Program-made: the position numbers and the translations under genes
The notes under the pieces: generated by a model
Told to the model about the DNA's origin: nothing
The model's input: the letters and a program-made list of their open reading frames with translations, nothing else
Databases searched by the model: none
In this document: positions 43,821 to 53,063 of the stretch, piece by piece
Numbering within the stretch: position 1 is the stretch's first letter
Layout: every line of letters begins with the position of its first letter
NCBI RefSeq assembly: GCF_004346185.1
Contig: NZ_SMAI01000014.1
Span: 1 to 64,000, forward strand
Source: Aquabacter spiritensis
Lineage (GTDB): Bacteria > Pseudomonadota > Alphaproteobacteria > Rhizobiales > Xanthobacteraceae
DNA: 64,000 nt
Direction: 5' to 3'

Positions 43821-44531
43821 ATGTCAATTCGTGTCTTACTTGTAGAGGACGATGCGGATTTTCGCGTCGGTTTGGAAGGCTTCCTCTCCGGCGTCGGACA
43901 CAGCGTCCGTTCGGTCGCCGATGCAGAGCACCTTGAACACGAGTTGGAAGCGCATCCCCCGCACATCCTCGTGCTTGACCTGAATCTGCCCGGACCCGAC
44001 GGCTTCTCGGTTGCGCACGCACTGCGTGAGCGGACATCGATCGGCGTCGTCGTGCTGACGGGCCGCACGGCACGCGAGGATCGCGTCCGCGGCCTGGAAC
44101 TCGGCGTCGATCACTATTTTACGAAGCCGTTCGATCCGGCCGAACTCGATTTGGTGATCCGCAACCTGCACCGGCGCCTGACGCAGGCCGCCATGCCCGC
44201 GCCCGTCGACTCTGCCCGGCTCGGAAAGTGGGCTCTCGACGGCGCCCAATGGGTTCTGGTGAGCCCCGAGGGCACGCGCGTCCGGCTTTCCAGCACCGAA
44301 TACCAGCTCGTTTCGCGCCTGGCGGCACGGCAGGGGCGGCCGGTGGCCCGCGCCGACCTGATCCAGCGGAACGACGCCCGCGACCCGCTCGTCGCCGAGC
44401 GGGGTCTCGACGTGCTGGTGTTCCGCCTGCGCAAACGGGTGGAGGCGGAGTGCGGGTGCAAGCTCCCGGTCATGTCCGTGCGCGGGCTCGGATACGTCTT
44501 CGACGCCCCCATCGAGATCCTGCCGGCCTGA
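43821..44531 (+). CDS. OmpR/PhoB-family response regulator
   Basis: 236 aa. Receiver domain with acidic pocket VEDD, phospho-acceptor D53 (ILVLDLNLPG), Thr and K102 (YFTKPF). C-terminal winged helix (about 145-230) with LSSTEYQLVSRLAARQG and the closing SVRGLGYVF. It should be phosphorylated by the adjacent histidine kinase. Targets are unknown. ATG 43821 follows a TTG at 43815; the ATG is preferred. Confidence 0.92.
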   Translation: MSIRVLLVEDDADFRVGLEGFLSGVGHSVRSVADAEHLEHELEAHPPHILVLDLNLPGPDGFSVAHALRERTSIGVVVLTGRTAREDRVRGLELGVDHYFTKPFDPAELDLVIRNLHRRLTQAAMPAPVDSARLGKWALDGAQWVLVSPEGTRVRLSSTEYQLVSRLAARQGRPVARADLIQRNDARDPLVAERGLDVLVFRLRKRVEAECGCKLPVMSVRGLGYVFDAPIEILPA

Positions 44532-44589
44532 GCCGGGGACCCCTCCGCGATGCATGTGGGACGCGCCAGCGGCACCCGTCGCCCGGGGT

Positions 44590-45834
44590 TCACCGGCTCA
44601 GATAGTCGAACGCGGACAATGCGTGGCACTTGACGATATGGATGAATTCCTCGACGGGCACATGTTCGTCGACACTCCCCATGCCGCGCGGCGCCGGCCC
44701 GTACACGATTGCCGGGAGGCCCTTGTAGCGCCAGAGGCGCGCGTCCGTCGCGCCGAGGCTGATGATCGGTGCCGGATCGACGCCGGAAAGCCGCTTCGCA
44801 TTCTGGCGCACATAATCGACCATCTCGGCGTCCGGTGAGGTCCAGGCCGGCTCCTCGGACAGGATCACGCGGTACGTCACGCCCGGGTGGCGGGCGGTAA
44901 TCTCGTCGATGCGCGGGAGAATGTCCTTCGCGGTGAGGCCATTGGGCACGCGGATGTCGACCTGCACCCGGCACTCGGCCGCCACCATGTTGACTTTGAT
45001 GCCGCCTGCGACGAGGCCGGGATTGACCGTGACCTTGCGAATGATGCTCGCGGCGCCGGCGCCATATTCGCCATCGATGACCGTGGCGGCCGAACTGATG
45101 GCGGATTCGAGGTTGCCGAGATCAGGCACCACGGTGTCCTTGAGTTTGGACAGTTCGGCGATGAGCTCGCTCGCGATGACCGTCGCGCTCGCGCTCATAT
45201 GCGTATAGGCGCCGTGCGCGCCCGGCGTGCGAATGAGGAATTCGAGCCAGAGCGGCCCCTTCTCGCCGAAGCGCACGGTGCTGACGCCGCTCGGTTCGCC
45301 GTTCAGGCAGCAATCGCCGAAGACTTCGGGGCGGTGCTCGGCCAGATAGCGCGCCCCCCAGGGCCCGAAGGTCTCCTCGTCGGACACCACGACGAGCGTG
45401 AGGCGCCCTTTGAGTTGCGCGCGGATGCGATGCAGGTAGGCATAAGCGAAGATGGAGGCGGTGGTGCCGCATTTCATATCGGCGGACCCGCGGCCATAGA
45501 TCTTGCCGTCGACGAGGGCGCCGCCCCAGGGGTCCTGGCTCCAAGTGCTCTCGTCTTCGACGGGAAACACGTCGATATGCCCATTGAGCGCCAGATGGCG
45601 CCCGGCGGCGCCGCCCTCGAACGAGGAGACAATGTTGGGCATCACCGCATTGGGCGCGATGATCTCATAGGGGAGATCATGGGCATCGAGGAAAGCGCGG
45701 ACATGCTGTGAGGCCTCGATCGTATCGCCGGGGGGATTCGGGCTGCGGCACCGGATGAAGTCCTGGGCGAACTTGATGAGGACGTCGCGGTCCGCCTCGA
45801 CCCAGGCTTCGATCTCTTGCTTTGTAACAGTCAT
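44590..45834 (-). CDS. M20-family metallohydrolase (ArgE/DapE/ACY1 type)
   Basis: 414 aa. Two-zinc motifs: GHIDVFP (His and Asp), GRGSADMKCG (bridging Asp), SDEETFGPWG (catalytic Glu and ligand Glu), and the final ligand His in GSVDEHVPVEEF. A lid/dimerisation domain lies at about 180-300. It cleaves an amide, likely an N-acyl or N-carbamoyl intermediate. The motifs are of ArgE/DapE type rather than the allantoate-amidohydrolase type. It is the most distal gene of the leftward catabolic set (51672 to 44590). Confidence 0.88.
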   Translation of the reverse strand: MTVTKQEIEAWVEADRDVLIKFAQDFIRCRSPNPPGDTIEASQHVRAFLDAHDLPYEIIAPNAVMPNIVSSFEGGAAGRHLALNGHIDVFPVEDESTWSQDPWGGALVDGKIYGRGSADMKCGTTASIFAYAYLHRIRAQLKGRLTLVVVSDEETFGPWGARYLAEHRPEVFGDCCLNGEPSGVSTVRFGEKGPLWLEFLIRTPGAHGAYTHMSASATVIASELIAELSKLKDTVVPDLGNLESAISSAATVIDGEYGAGAASIIRKVTVNPGLVAGGIKVNMVAAECRVQVDIRVPNGLTAKDILPRIDEITARHPGVTYRVILSEEPAWTSPDAEMVDYVRQNAKRLSGVDPAPIISLGATDARLWRYKGLPAIVYGPAPRGMGSVDEHVPVEEFIHIVKCHALSAFDYLSR

Positions 45835-45926
45835 GGCCGGTCTCCAAAATTATGCGTTCGCGTGGGGGGAGGGCCGCATGTTCCTGTTCGATGCGGTGCC
45901 GTTTGGAAGAAACGAGGCCCGAGCCA

Positions 45927-46883
45927 TCAGTAGCCGGCGCCGGGATCAACGAGGTCCAGAGGTCTCAAACCCGCCATTGCAAGCCGGATGTTTTCGGTGA
46001 TCCGATCAAGGGCAGTGTCCGGGTTCGTGGCGCTGGAATTGTGCGGCGTCACCGTGATCCTCGGATGGATCCAGAAAGGGTGGTCGGCCGGAAGCGGCTC
46101 CTGTCGGAAGACGTCCAGCACGGCGTGCCGCAGCCGCCCGCCGTCGAGCGCGGCGATGAGATCGGCATCCTCGACCAGCGCACCGCGGGCGACATTGATC
46201 AATGTCGCGCCGTCCTGCACGTCCTCGAGAAACCGCGCATCCACGAGGCCGCAGGTCTGCGCCGTCAAGGGCAGCAGAAGCACGAGAACATCGCATTGAC
46301 GGCGAAACGCCGAGAGTCCGCCTGGTCCGGCATACGTCTCGAACCGCAATCCCTCTTTGCGCGACCTGCTCCAGCCGATCACTTTGAAACCGACACCCGA
46401 AAGGGCGGATGCGCAGGACAACCCGAGTTGGCCGAGGCCGAGAATGCCGACGCAGCACCGCTCGGGCGGCGCGGGGGGGATGAAATCCCACCGCCGGTCT
46501 TTTTGCGCCCGCGCGGACATATCCAGCCGGCGGTGCAGGGCGAGCGTATGAAGAAGCACATATTCGGTCATGCGGGCCGTGAGCCCGGGATCCACGAGGC
46601 GGGCGATCGGCACCCCCTTGGGCAGCCGGGTGTCCGCAAGGACATGGTCCACCCCGGCCCCGAGCACCTGGATCAGCCGCAGGTTCGAAAGCGGTTCGAG
46701 CATTCCGGGTGGATGTTTCCAGACGATGGCGGCGACCACATCCTCGGGCGGGATTCCATCCAGGGTCCTGCGGACCTCGAAGTCCGGCAAGGCGCGCCCA
46801 ATCGCATCCGGCCAGCGGGGGTCGCTGGATTCGCTATGAAAAAGGATCGTCCGAGGCCGGGATGCGGTCATGTTCGTCGCCAT
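45927..46883 (-). CDS. D-2-hydroxyacid dehydrogenase (GhrA-like)
   Basis: 318 aa. NAD(P) fold GILGLGQLGLSCASAL (about 144-159); catalytic Arg in INVARGALVEDADL, Glu in DVFRQEPLP and His in TPHNSSATNP. The overall form is closest to glyoxylate/hydroxypyruvate reductase A. In a ring-cleavage pathway it would reduce a 2-oxoacid such as glyoxylate. ATG 46883 is used; a second in-frame ATG lies 12 nt inside. The M20 gene follows after 92 nt. Confidence 0.88.
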   Translation of the reverse strand: MATNMTASRPRTILFHSESSDPRWPDAIGRALPDFEVRRTLDGIPPEDVVAAIVWKHPPGMLEPLSNLRLIQVLGAGVDHVLADTRLPKGVPIARLVDPGLTARMTEYVLLHTLALHRRLDMSARAQKDRRWDFIPPAPPERCCVGILGLGQLGLSCASALSGVGFKVIGWSRSRKEGLRFETYAGPGGLSAFRRQCDVLVLLLPLTAQTCGLVDARFLEDVQDGATLINVARGALVEDADLIAALDGGRLRHAVLDVFRQEPLPADHPFWIHPRITVTPHNSSATNPDTALDRITENIRLAMAGLRPLDLVDPGAGY

Positions 46884-47022
46884 TTCAGGCAGGGTGGATT
46901 CTGGTCCCCCGGCTCTCGCGGGCTTGGGGGAAGGCGAAAAGCGGCCCCCGCGAATCTCTTCAAGTCACCCCGCACGCTTCAGCAATGCCGCACGGACGCC
47001 CCGCTGCGAGAGGCAGGACATC

Positions 47023-48108
47023 TCACGCAGCTTGGGTCTCGATTTCCTGCACGTACCGGACGGCCACGGGACTTACGTTGTTCCGCCCGAGGAAACTCCC
47101 CCGCTGGGAACATTTCACCACGTAATTCGCGGCGGGGCGTCGCTCCGCCTCGTAGTCATGAAGGGCCTGATCGATATCCTTTGTCTTGGCGCAGGCATCC
47201 CGCAGCGCCAGGGCGTCGATAAAGGTCTGACTGGCCCCCTGGGCCATGTCCGGCATCATCGGGTGGGCGGCATCCCCGAGCAGCGTGACGCGGCCGTGGG
47301 TCCATTTGTAAGGCACGCCATCCACGTCGAAGAGCGGGCTTTCGACGATCGTGTCGCGCGGCGTGATGCGCAGGGTTCGCGGGATATGCGTGTTCGTCCA
47401 GGTGCTGAAGAACGCGATGAAATCATCGAGGGATTTCGCACCGGAGACCGAGCCGAACCAATAGGCCTTGCCGTTTCCGATCGGGATCACGGACAGCCAT
47501 CCGCCCGACGTGTAGAAGCCGGTCTGCGCGGCGGGATCGACATCGACGTCTTTGAGATCGATGACGGCGCGCCACCGAAAGGCGTGGTGGTCATTGGGAC
47601 GAAAATTCACGCCGCCGATCAGCTTCTCGCGGATGACGGAGTAGATGCCGTCGGCACCGATGATGACATCGCCCTCGTAGCTCGCGCCATTCGTGAAATG
47701 GCAGACGGCCTTGTCACCTTTGTCTTCTATGGACTGAACCTCATGGCCGAATTTGATCTTATCCCGACCGAAGGCGTCGGCGAGCATGGTGCTCAAGGCA
47801 AGTCGATACACGCCGACCGAAGGAGCGCCGTACGTCTCCGGCCAGTTGCTGGTGTCGTTATTGAAAAGCGGCGTTCCATCAGAGCTATATCCGAGATAGC
47901 GGTCCAGCTTCACGGAAATGGCGTCGTATTGGGCGCGCAGACCGAGCCCGTATAATGCCCGCCCGGCATTGGGCCAAAGATTGAGGCCCGCGCCTGTCGC
48001 CCTCAGGGTCGGTGATTTCTCGAACACCTCGACATCGAAACCAAGGGATGCCAACCCGATGGCGGCAGAGAGCCCGCCAAGTCCGCCGCCGCAAATCCCA
48101 ACCCGCAT
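47023..48108 (-). CDS. FAD-dependent aromatic/heterocyclic monooxygenase
   Basis: 361 aa, single-component PHBH-like flavin monooxygenase. FAD motifs: VGICGGGLGGLSAAIGL (residues 2-18), the DG box GADGIYSVIR, and GD box LLGDAAHPMMPDMAQGA. The segment LNLWPNAGRAL resembles 6-hydroxynicotinate 3-monooxygenase, salicylate hydroxylase and the urate hydroxylase HpxO. Which ring is hydroxylated cannot be decided here. It lies between the CE4-type hydrolase and hydroxyacid dehydrogenase genes on the same strand. Confidence 0.87.
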   Translation of the reverse strand: MRVGICGGGLGGLSAAIGLASLGFDVEVFEKSPTLRATGAGLNLWPNAGRALYGLGLRAQYDAISVKLDRYLGYSSDGTPLFNNDTSNWPETYGAPSVGVYRLALSTMLADAFGRDKIKFGHEVQSIEDKGDKAVCHFTNGASYEGDVIIGADGIYSVIREKLIGGVNFRPNDHHAFRWRAVIDLKDVDVDPAAQTGFYTSGGWLSVIPIGNGKAYWFGSVSGAKSLDDFIAFFSTWTNTHIPRTLRITPRDTIVESPLFDVDGVPYKWTHGRVTLLGDAAHPMMPDMAQGASQTFIDALALRDACAKTKDIDQALHDYEAERRPAANYVVKCSQRGSFLGRNNVSPVAVRYVQEIETQAA

Positions 48109-48256
48109 GTTGATCTTCCTTCGTTAGACTGCCGCCCGCGCCGCCGCCAGCCGAGAACCGCATGATCAGTTGCCGCATTCCCCGCCCGCTTCGGGCCGTG
48201 CATCCGCCTCTCCACAAGAGGGGAGCGGCATGGGAAACCTTTAAGGATGGCAGGAG

Positions 48257-49156
48257 CTAAGGCCGCCGGCTCCAGGCATCGGCCACCGCATCGTGATAGG
48301 GGATCTTCTCTCTGGCGGGACTATATTTGCCGCTCGCGGTCATCTGTTTGACATGCGCCGCAATGTCCTCGAGCGTGGCAAACCACACGCCGCCCTTTTC
48401 CAGCATGTATTGAATCATCCTCTCCATGTAGACGGCCCGGGAGAGCCGGCCCATGACGAAGGGGTGCCAGACCGCGATCCATAGACCGCCATATTGCCAG
48501 GCGGCCTCGAACTCGGCCATGAAGACATCCATCGCCCGCTGTGGGGAGTTCACCTGCATGGCATAGTTCAGATCAGAATTGATCGTGAATTGCGGCCAGT
48601 CATCCAGGCCCCAATGGGTCGGAAGCTCGATCAGGCTGCCCTTGTCGCCTTCGATGATGTACGGGACGTCGTCGCCCATCAGGGAGGAATCGTAGACGAA
48701 ACCTTCGCGTGCGAGATAATTCAAGGTGTTCTTGGAGAAGCGGTAGCTCGGCGCGCGGAACCCGCGGGGGCGCATGCCGGTGACCGTCTCCAGCGCCTCC
48801 AGGCTGCGCATGAACCAATAGTCTTCCGTCTCGGCCGACAATGTATCGAGCCGCTCATGAAGATACCCATGGGCGCCGATCTCGTGGCCGCCATCCATCA
48901 TCTGTTTGATGGTGTCGGGATAGCGTTCGGCGGTCCAGCCGGGCACGAAGAATGTCTGCGTCAGGCCATATTTCTTGTAGATCTTGAGAATTCGTGGGAC
49001 GCCGACAAGATCATAGCGCAGCAGAGACGCCGTACCGATCAGGGTGTCCGCCGTGTGCCGGTGGGCATAGTGCAGAAGACAGTCCGTATCCATGTCGAAA
49101 GTAATGGCCACCGCGCATTTTGCGCCGTTGGGCCACGGGATGGGGTTTTCGATCAT
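48257..49156 (-). CDS. Polysaccharide-deacetylase-fold hydrolase (cyclic-imidase/allantoinase-like)
   Basis: 299 aa, NodB/CE4 fold. Motif 1 is ITFDMDTD (residues 18-25), motif 2 IGAHGYLHERL gives the metal HxxxH, and motif 3 RPRGFRAPSYRFSKNT follows. The opening PNGAKCAVAITFDMD and the absence of a signal peptide point to the cytoplasmic branch that contains cyclic imide hydrolase and PuuE-type allantoinase rather than cell-wall deacetylases. It would open a cyclic amide. The neighbours (importer, monooxygenase, M20 hydrolase) support a catabolic role. Confidence 0.85.
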   Translation of the reverse strand: MIENPIPWPNGAKCAVAITFDMDTDCLLHYAHRHTADTLIGTASLLRYDLVGVPRILKIYKKYGLTQTFFVPGWTAERYPDTIKQMMDGGHEIGAHGYLHERLDTLSAETEDYWFMRSLEALETVTGMRPRGFRAPSYRFSKNTLNYLAREGFVYDSSLMGDDVPYIIEGDKGSLIELPTHWGLDDWPQFTINSDLNYAMQVNSPQRAMDVFMAEFEAAWQYGGLWIAVWHPFVMGRLSRAVYMERMIQYMLEKGGVWFATLEDIAAHVKQMTASGKYSPAREKIPYHDAVADAWSRRP

Positions 49157-49340
49157 GGTCCTTCTCCATTGCCGGCTGAGACGTTTTTGAGTGTCCGCGG
49201 CCGGTCACGGGCCTTGCGCCCGACCGCAGAGGGCCGCACCACGGTTTGCGGGAGCGGTGGCCGCGCAATGCCTGTCCTGTCATGCGCGGCCGGTGCTCCG
49301 GGGCCGGCGGACCGTGATCGAGACATCCGGTCCGCAGGGC

Positions 49341-50207
49341 TCACTTCTTCTCTGGCGCCGGGGTTTCCGTGACGGTGCCGAAGGCGATCAGGTTGGGCCG
49401 GTCATAGAAACGGCCCGTCATGCCATAAGCATTGGCCATGCGCTCCCAGCGGCCCGTCAGCAGCATGAAGTCGATGGCGGTGTTCATGAAGTTGAGCAGG
49501 TCCTGGTTGCCGCGCTTCACGCTCCAGGCAATCGGCAGAAGATTATAGGGGTTGTCCTGAAAGAGATCGGTCACCCCCTGCTGCTGGGACGCATAGCGCC
49601 GCGCCTGCCAGGCGTCCTCGATGCCGACATCGGCGCGGCCCGCCGAGACCTCCACGAACGGCGCGGTGAGATTCCCGGTGCCGAGCGCGACCATCGTGGC
49701 ATTCGGAAAGTTCTCCTTGACGTATTCCTGCGCCGCGCCACCTTGCACGACGGCGATCTTGAGCCCGGCTTTGTTGAAGTCGGCGAGCGCCTTGAAGCGC
49801 TCGTCGCCCTTTTTCACGATGGCGCTATAGCCGAGATAGTGGATGGGTTTGGTGAACTCGACGGCCGCGGCGCGCTGGATCGTGGCGAATGTGCCGGCCA
49901 TCGAGAGATCGAACTGGCCAGACTGCAATCCGGCAGCAAAGTTCGCCCAAGTGGTTTCGACGAAGACCGGTTCCACGCCGATCGTCTTGAAGATGTAGCG
50001 CACGCCGTCGACGTAATAGCCTTTTACTTCGCCCGATGCGGGATCCTTGATGGTGCCGGGCGGCGAGGGGATATAGCCGATCTTGATCTGACGATCCTTC
50101 AGAACGCGGTCCATGACCTGCGCGTTCGCCGGTGCCACGGCGGCGGATGCGACGAATGCAGCCAGCACACCTCCGAGGAGAACGGTACGGCGTAAGATTT
50201 TCTTCAT
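49341..50207 (-). CDS. Polar-amino-acid-type ABC transporter binding protein
   Basis: 288 aa. A signal peptide (KKILRRTVLLGGVLAAFVASAAVAPANA, about 1-30) is followed by a family-3 solute-binding fold: IKIGYIPSPPG, VEPVFVETTWANFAAGLQSGQFDLSMAG, FTKPIHYLGYSAIV and GRADVGIEDAW. It delivers the substrate to the permease encoded upstream in the same operon. The ATPase gene is 32 nt before it. Confidence 0.9.
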   Translation of the reverse strand: MKKILRRTVLLGGVLAAFVASAAVAPANAQVMDRVLKDRQIKIGYIPSPPGTIKDPASGEVKGYYVDGVRYIFKTIGVEPVFVETTWANFAAGLQSGQFDLSMAGTFATIQRAAAVEFTKPIHYLGYSAIVKKGDERFKALADFNKAGLKIAVVQGGAAQEYVKENFPNATMVALGTGNLTAPFVEVSAGRADVGIEDAWQARRYASQQQGVTDLFQDNPYNLLPIAWSVKRGNQDLLNFMNTAIDFMLLTGRWERMANAYGMTGRFYDRPNLIAFGTVTETPAPEKK

Positions 50208-50239
50208 GGCGGGGTCCTTTCGTTTGGCTCTCAAAGCGG

Positions 50240-51010
50240 TCAGCGCAGGACGCGTTGCAGGAACTCCGCCGTGCGCGGATGGGACGGGTTCGTGAAGATC
50301 CTCTCGGGCGTGTCGATTTCGACGCGATTTCCGTCGTCCATCATCATCACGCGGTCGGCGACCTCCCGCGCGAAGCCCATCTCGTGGGTGACCACGGCCA
50401 TGGTCATGCCGTCGGCGGCCAGCGACCGCATGACGTCCAGGACCTCGCCGACGAGTTCCGGATCAAGGGCCGAAGTCGGTTCGTCGAACAGCATCAACTC
50501 GGGATTCATGGCGAGGGCGCGCGCGATCGCCGCCCTCTGCTGTTGTCCGCCCGACAGGGTCTCCGGATAGTCATCGACCTTCGCCGCGAGGCCGACCCGA
50601 TCGAGCAGGACCTTGGCCTGCGCGATCACCTCCGCGCGGTCGCGCCTCTGGACGACGGTGGGTCCCTCGATGACGTTTTCCAGCACGCTCATGTGCGGGA
50701 ACAGATTGAAATTCTGGAACACCATGCCCATGCGGGTCCGGATCGCGGCGATGCGGGAGGCCTTGTCCTTGACCAGGCTGCCATTGGCCGCCTTGCGATA
50801 GCCGACCAGTTCGGTGCCGAACCAGATCTCGCCGTGGTCGTACTCCTCCAGAAAATTCATGCAGCGGAGAAACGTGCTCTTGCCCGAGCCGCTGGGGCCG
50901 ATAATGGCGAGCACCTCGCCTTTGGTGATGTCGAGGTCGATGCCCTTTAAGACGTGATGGGTCCCGAAGGATTTCTGCACGTTGCGTGCCTTGATCAGGA
51001 TCTCCGTCAT
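50240..51010 (-). CDS. Polar-amino-acid-type ABC transporter ATPase
   Basis: 256 aa, GlnQ/HisP type. Walker [11 protein letters not shown]-loop [19 protein letters not shown], signature [15 protein letters not shown], Walker [14 protein letters not shown], switch His VVTHEMGFA. It overlaps the permease gene by 4 nt. Confidence 0.94.
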   Translation of the reverse strand: MTEILIKARNVQKSFGTHHVLKGIDLDITKGEVLAIIGPSGSGKSTFLRCMNFLEEYDHGEIWFGTELVGYRKAANGSLVKDKASRIAAIRTRMGMVFQNFNLFPHMSVLENVIEGPTVVQRRDRAEVIAQAKVLLDRVGLAAKVDDYPETLSGGQQQRAAIARALAMNPELMLFDEPTSALDPELVGEVLDVMRSLAADGMTMAVVTHEMGFAREVADRVMMMDDGNRVEIDTPERIFTNPSHPRTAEFLQRVLR

Positions 51011-51672
51011 TGGCGCAGCTGCCAGCGCTGTTCGAGCCGCTGCGACGCGTAGATGATGGGGTAGATGATGACCGCGAAGGCGAGGGCCAGGACGGTGTAG
51101 ACCTCCAGCGGCCGATAGGTATTGTTGATGAGGTTGTTGGCCTCATGGAGCAACTCGTAGACGGCGAGGGCCGAACCCAGCGTCGTCAGCTTGATCAGCG
51201 AGGCAAACTCATTGATGAAGGGCGGGATCATGCGCCGCACGGCCTGCGGCAGGATGATCCGGCGCATGGCTTTGCTGTAGCTCATGCCGATCGCGCGCGC
51301 CGCGTCCCACTGTCCCTTGCTGATGGAGTTCACGCCGGCCCGGAAGATCTCGGCGAAATAGGCGGCCGCATGGAGGCCGAGGCCGATGGAGACGGACGTC
51401 GTGTTGCTCAATTGCAGGCCGGTGAGGATCGGCAGCGAATAATAGATCCAGACAAGCTGCACGAGCGCCGGCGTCGACCGGAAAAGTTCGATGAACGTCG
51501 CGGCCGGAGCGCGCAGGAGGAAGAACTCGCTGCGACGCATGAGGCCGAGCGCCAGGCCGAGCGTCAGCCCGATCAAAGTCGCCCAGAACGTAATTTGCGC
51601 GGTCATGATCGCGCCCCGCACGAAGACCGCGCGATAGTCCCAGACGATCTGGAAGTGCCACGTATAATCCAT
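51007..51672 (-). CDS. Polar-amino-acid-type ABC permease
   Basis: 221 aa with five membrane helices and the HisM-type docking motif ([32 protein letters not shown]). Only one permease gene is present, so it would act as a homodimer, as in several amino-acid importers. It is the first gene of the leftward catabolic operon. Start 51672 ([13 protein letters not shown]) is the family-like start. A motif shared with the gntR side lies 45 nt upstream. Confidence 0.92.
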   Translation of the reverse strand: MDYTWHFQIVWDYRAVFVRGAIMTAQITFWATLIGLTLGLALGLMRRSEFFLLRAPAATFIELFRSTPALVQLVWIYYSLPILTGLQLSNTTSVSIGLGLHAAAYFAEIFRAGVNSISKGQWDAARAIGMSYSKAMRRIILPQAVRRMIPPFINEFASLIKLTTLGSALAVYELLHEANNLINNTYRPLEVYTVLALAFAVIIYPIIYASQRLEQRWQLRQ

Positions 51673-51716
51673 AAGCTGCAGACCACCTGTCCTTGCTACT
51701 GCGCTGCGCCCTGAGT

Positions 51717-51735
51717 GCTGCATGCTGCATGCAGG
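51717..51735 (-). promoter_or_regulatory. Candidate GntR operator, copy 1
   Basis: On the minus strand CCTGCATGCAGCATGCAGC: the palindrome CTGCATGCAG (51725-51734) followed by a further CATGCAGC. It lies 45 nt before the permease start, in the right place for control of the leftward operon. Copy 2 at 51979 matches at 15 of 17 positions. Confidence 0.55.
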
Positions 51736-51978
51736 ATTATGGTCGCAAGAGGCGTGCCATGTAAGCGAAGGCGGGTCCTGCCCGGCATTTCTCGGCGGCG
51801 CCGCCGCCCGGCCGGAGCCAAATCCCGCAATACGGTGCCGGCTTGCACAATCTCCTTGCATCGCATGCCGCAGAGTTAATCAGGCGCCGGTTTGAGGTGG
51901 GCGCGCAGGTGCAGTTCCCAAGGAGAGGGCGATCTGGGTGCTGCTTGACGCGCGCGCGGCGCCGCACCTATGGTCCGG

Positions 51979-52000
51979 CTGCATGCAGAATGCAGAATGC
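51979..52000 (+). promoter_or_regulatory. Candidate GntR operator, copy 2
   Basis: CTGCATGCAG (51979-51988) followed by AATGCAGAATGC. It has the same CTGCATGCAG-N-ATGCAG-N-A layout as copy 1 but on the other strand, 256 nt before the gntR start. It may mark the promoter of gntR itself. Confidence 0.5.
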
Positions 52001-52255
52001 GTTGCGCACTCGTGGAAGAGCCGTGAGTCCCTGCTTGAGGAGCCAATGCCCATCTGCGTCAAGCGCCCCGCCCTCTGCCCTCTCAAGCCCCGGGGCCCCG
52101 GCCCACACATCTGCTCCCGCTGCGGGCCCGCGGAAATGTCGGGCGCGGGCAGCGGGCCGTCCTCGCCGCAGGCAGGGGCGTGCCTGGGCAAGTTGCGCGC
52201 CCGCGGGCTTCGCGTATGTGTCCAAAGCAGATGACCAATTCGTAAGGGACCGGGA

Positions 52256-52999
52256 ATGCGCACCACGGCTTCAAAACATCGAAGCGCCGGGCAACCGAGC
52301 GACGTCTCCGCCGTGTCCCAACCAGATCGCTCGTCGAACGCGGCTCCCGCTTCGGCTCTGAAGCCCGCCACCGTCATGCGGGCCGCGCGAGTCGCAGACC
52401 AAGTGTATCGACATCTCCGTCGGGCGATTATTTCCGGCGAGATCGAGTCCGGCATGCGCCTGCGGGAAGTCGAGATCGCCGAGGCGTTGAACGTCAGCCG
52501 AACGCCTGTGCGGGAAGCCATATCGCGCCTCATCGGCGATCGCCTGGTTCGCGAGCATGAGACGATCGGCGTCGAAGTCGTGGATATGGCCCGCGATATG
52601 GTGGATATCCATCATATCCGCGAATCCCTGGAGCTTTGCGCCGCGCGCTTGGCCGCCGAGCGCATTACCGAAGCGCAGATCGAAGTCCTTCAGGATCTCG
52701 TCAGACAGGGAGAGAAGGCTTCGGCCGCGGATCGCGTGCACATCAATCATCAGTTTCACCTGACGATTGTCCAGGCGTCGAGCGCGCCGCGTCTGATCGA
52801 CATGCTGAAAAGCTTCAATGAATACTTTCTGCACCCGAGATGGATCACCCGGACGCAAAAGAAGCAGGTCGATCAGGCCCTGAAGGATCATCAGCAGATC
52901 GTCGACGCCTTGCGCGCCCACGCGCCCGACCGGACGGAGCGGATCCTGCGCCGCCACCTGAAGCTCGGCCTCATGCAGCTGATGGACAGTCCCGACTGA
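52256..52999 (+). CDS. GntR-family (FCD subfamily) transcriptional regulator
   Basis: 247 aa. Winged helix at about 45-115 (DQVYRHLRRAIISGEIESGMRLREVEIAEALNVSRTPVREAI), then an all-helical FCD effector domain whose metal/ligand residues are seen in DIHHIRESLEL, NHQFHLTIV and DHQQIVDALRA. Such proteins usually bind a carboxylic acid intermediate and repress the adjacent divergent operon. The first 40 residues are low-complexity; an ATG at 52376 would give a shorter protein. It is followed by a flavin-reductase-like gene. Confidence 0.92.
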   Translation: MRTTASKHRSAGQPSDVSAVSQPDRSSNAAPASALKPATVMRAARVADQVYRHLRRAIISGEIESGMRLREVEIAEALNVSRTPVREAISRLIGDRLVREHETIGVEVVDMARDMVDIHHIRESLELCAARLAAERITEAQIEVLQDLVRQGEKASAADRVHINHQFHLTIVQASSAPRLIDMLKSFNEYFLHPRWITRTQKKQVDQALKDHQQIVDALRAHAPDRTERILRRHLKLGLMQLMDSPD

Positions 53000-53063
53000 A
53001 TGTTCCGCATATATCGGTCGTGTCGCGAGGACTGATATTTCCACTCCTGTTGGGGCGCATCCC

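Larger units (their letters stand above)
51673..52255. other. Divergent regulatory region
   Basis: 583 bp between the leftward importer/catabolic operon and the rightward gntR gene. It holds two near-identical motifs (listed separately). No convincing gene: a 62-codon frame at 52046-52234 with GAGGAG in front is the only candidate and is weak. Confidence 0.5.

Noticed and set aside
44590-49156. Standard urate/allantoin degradation cluster
   Set aside because: The M20 enzyme has ArgE/DapE motifs rather than allantoate-amidohydrolase ones, and HIU hydrolase and OHCU decarboxylase genes are absent, so the name cannot be given with confidence.
52046-52234. A 62-codon cysteine-containing frame with GAGGAG upstream in the divergent region
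   Set aside because: The ribosome site is only 3 nt from the ATG, the composition looks like translated non-coding GC-rich DNA, and no motif is recognisable.
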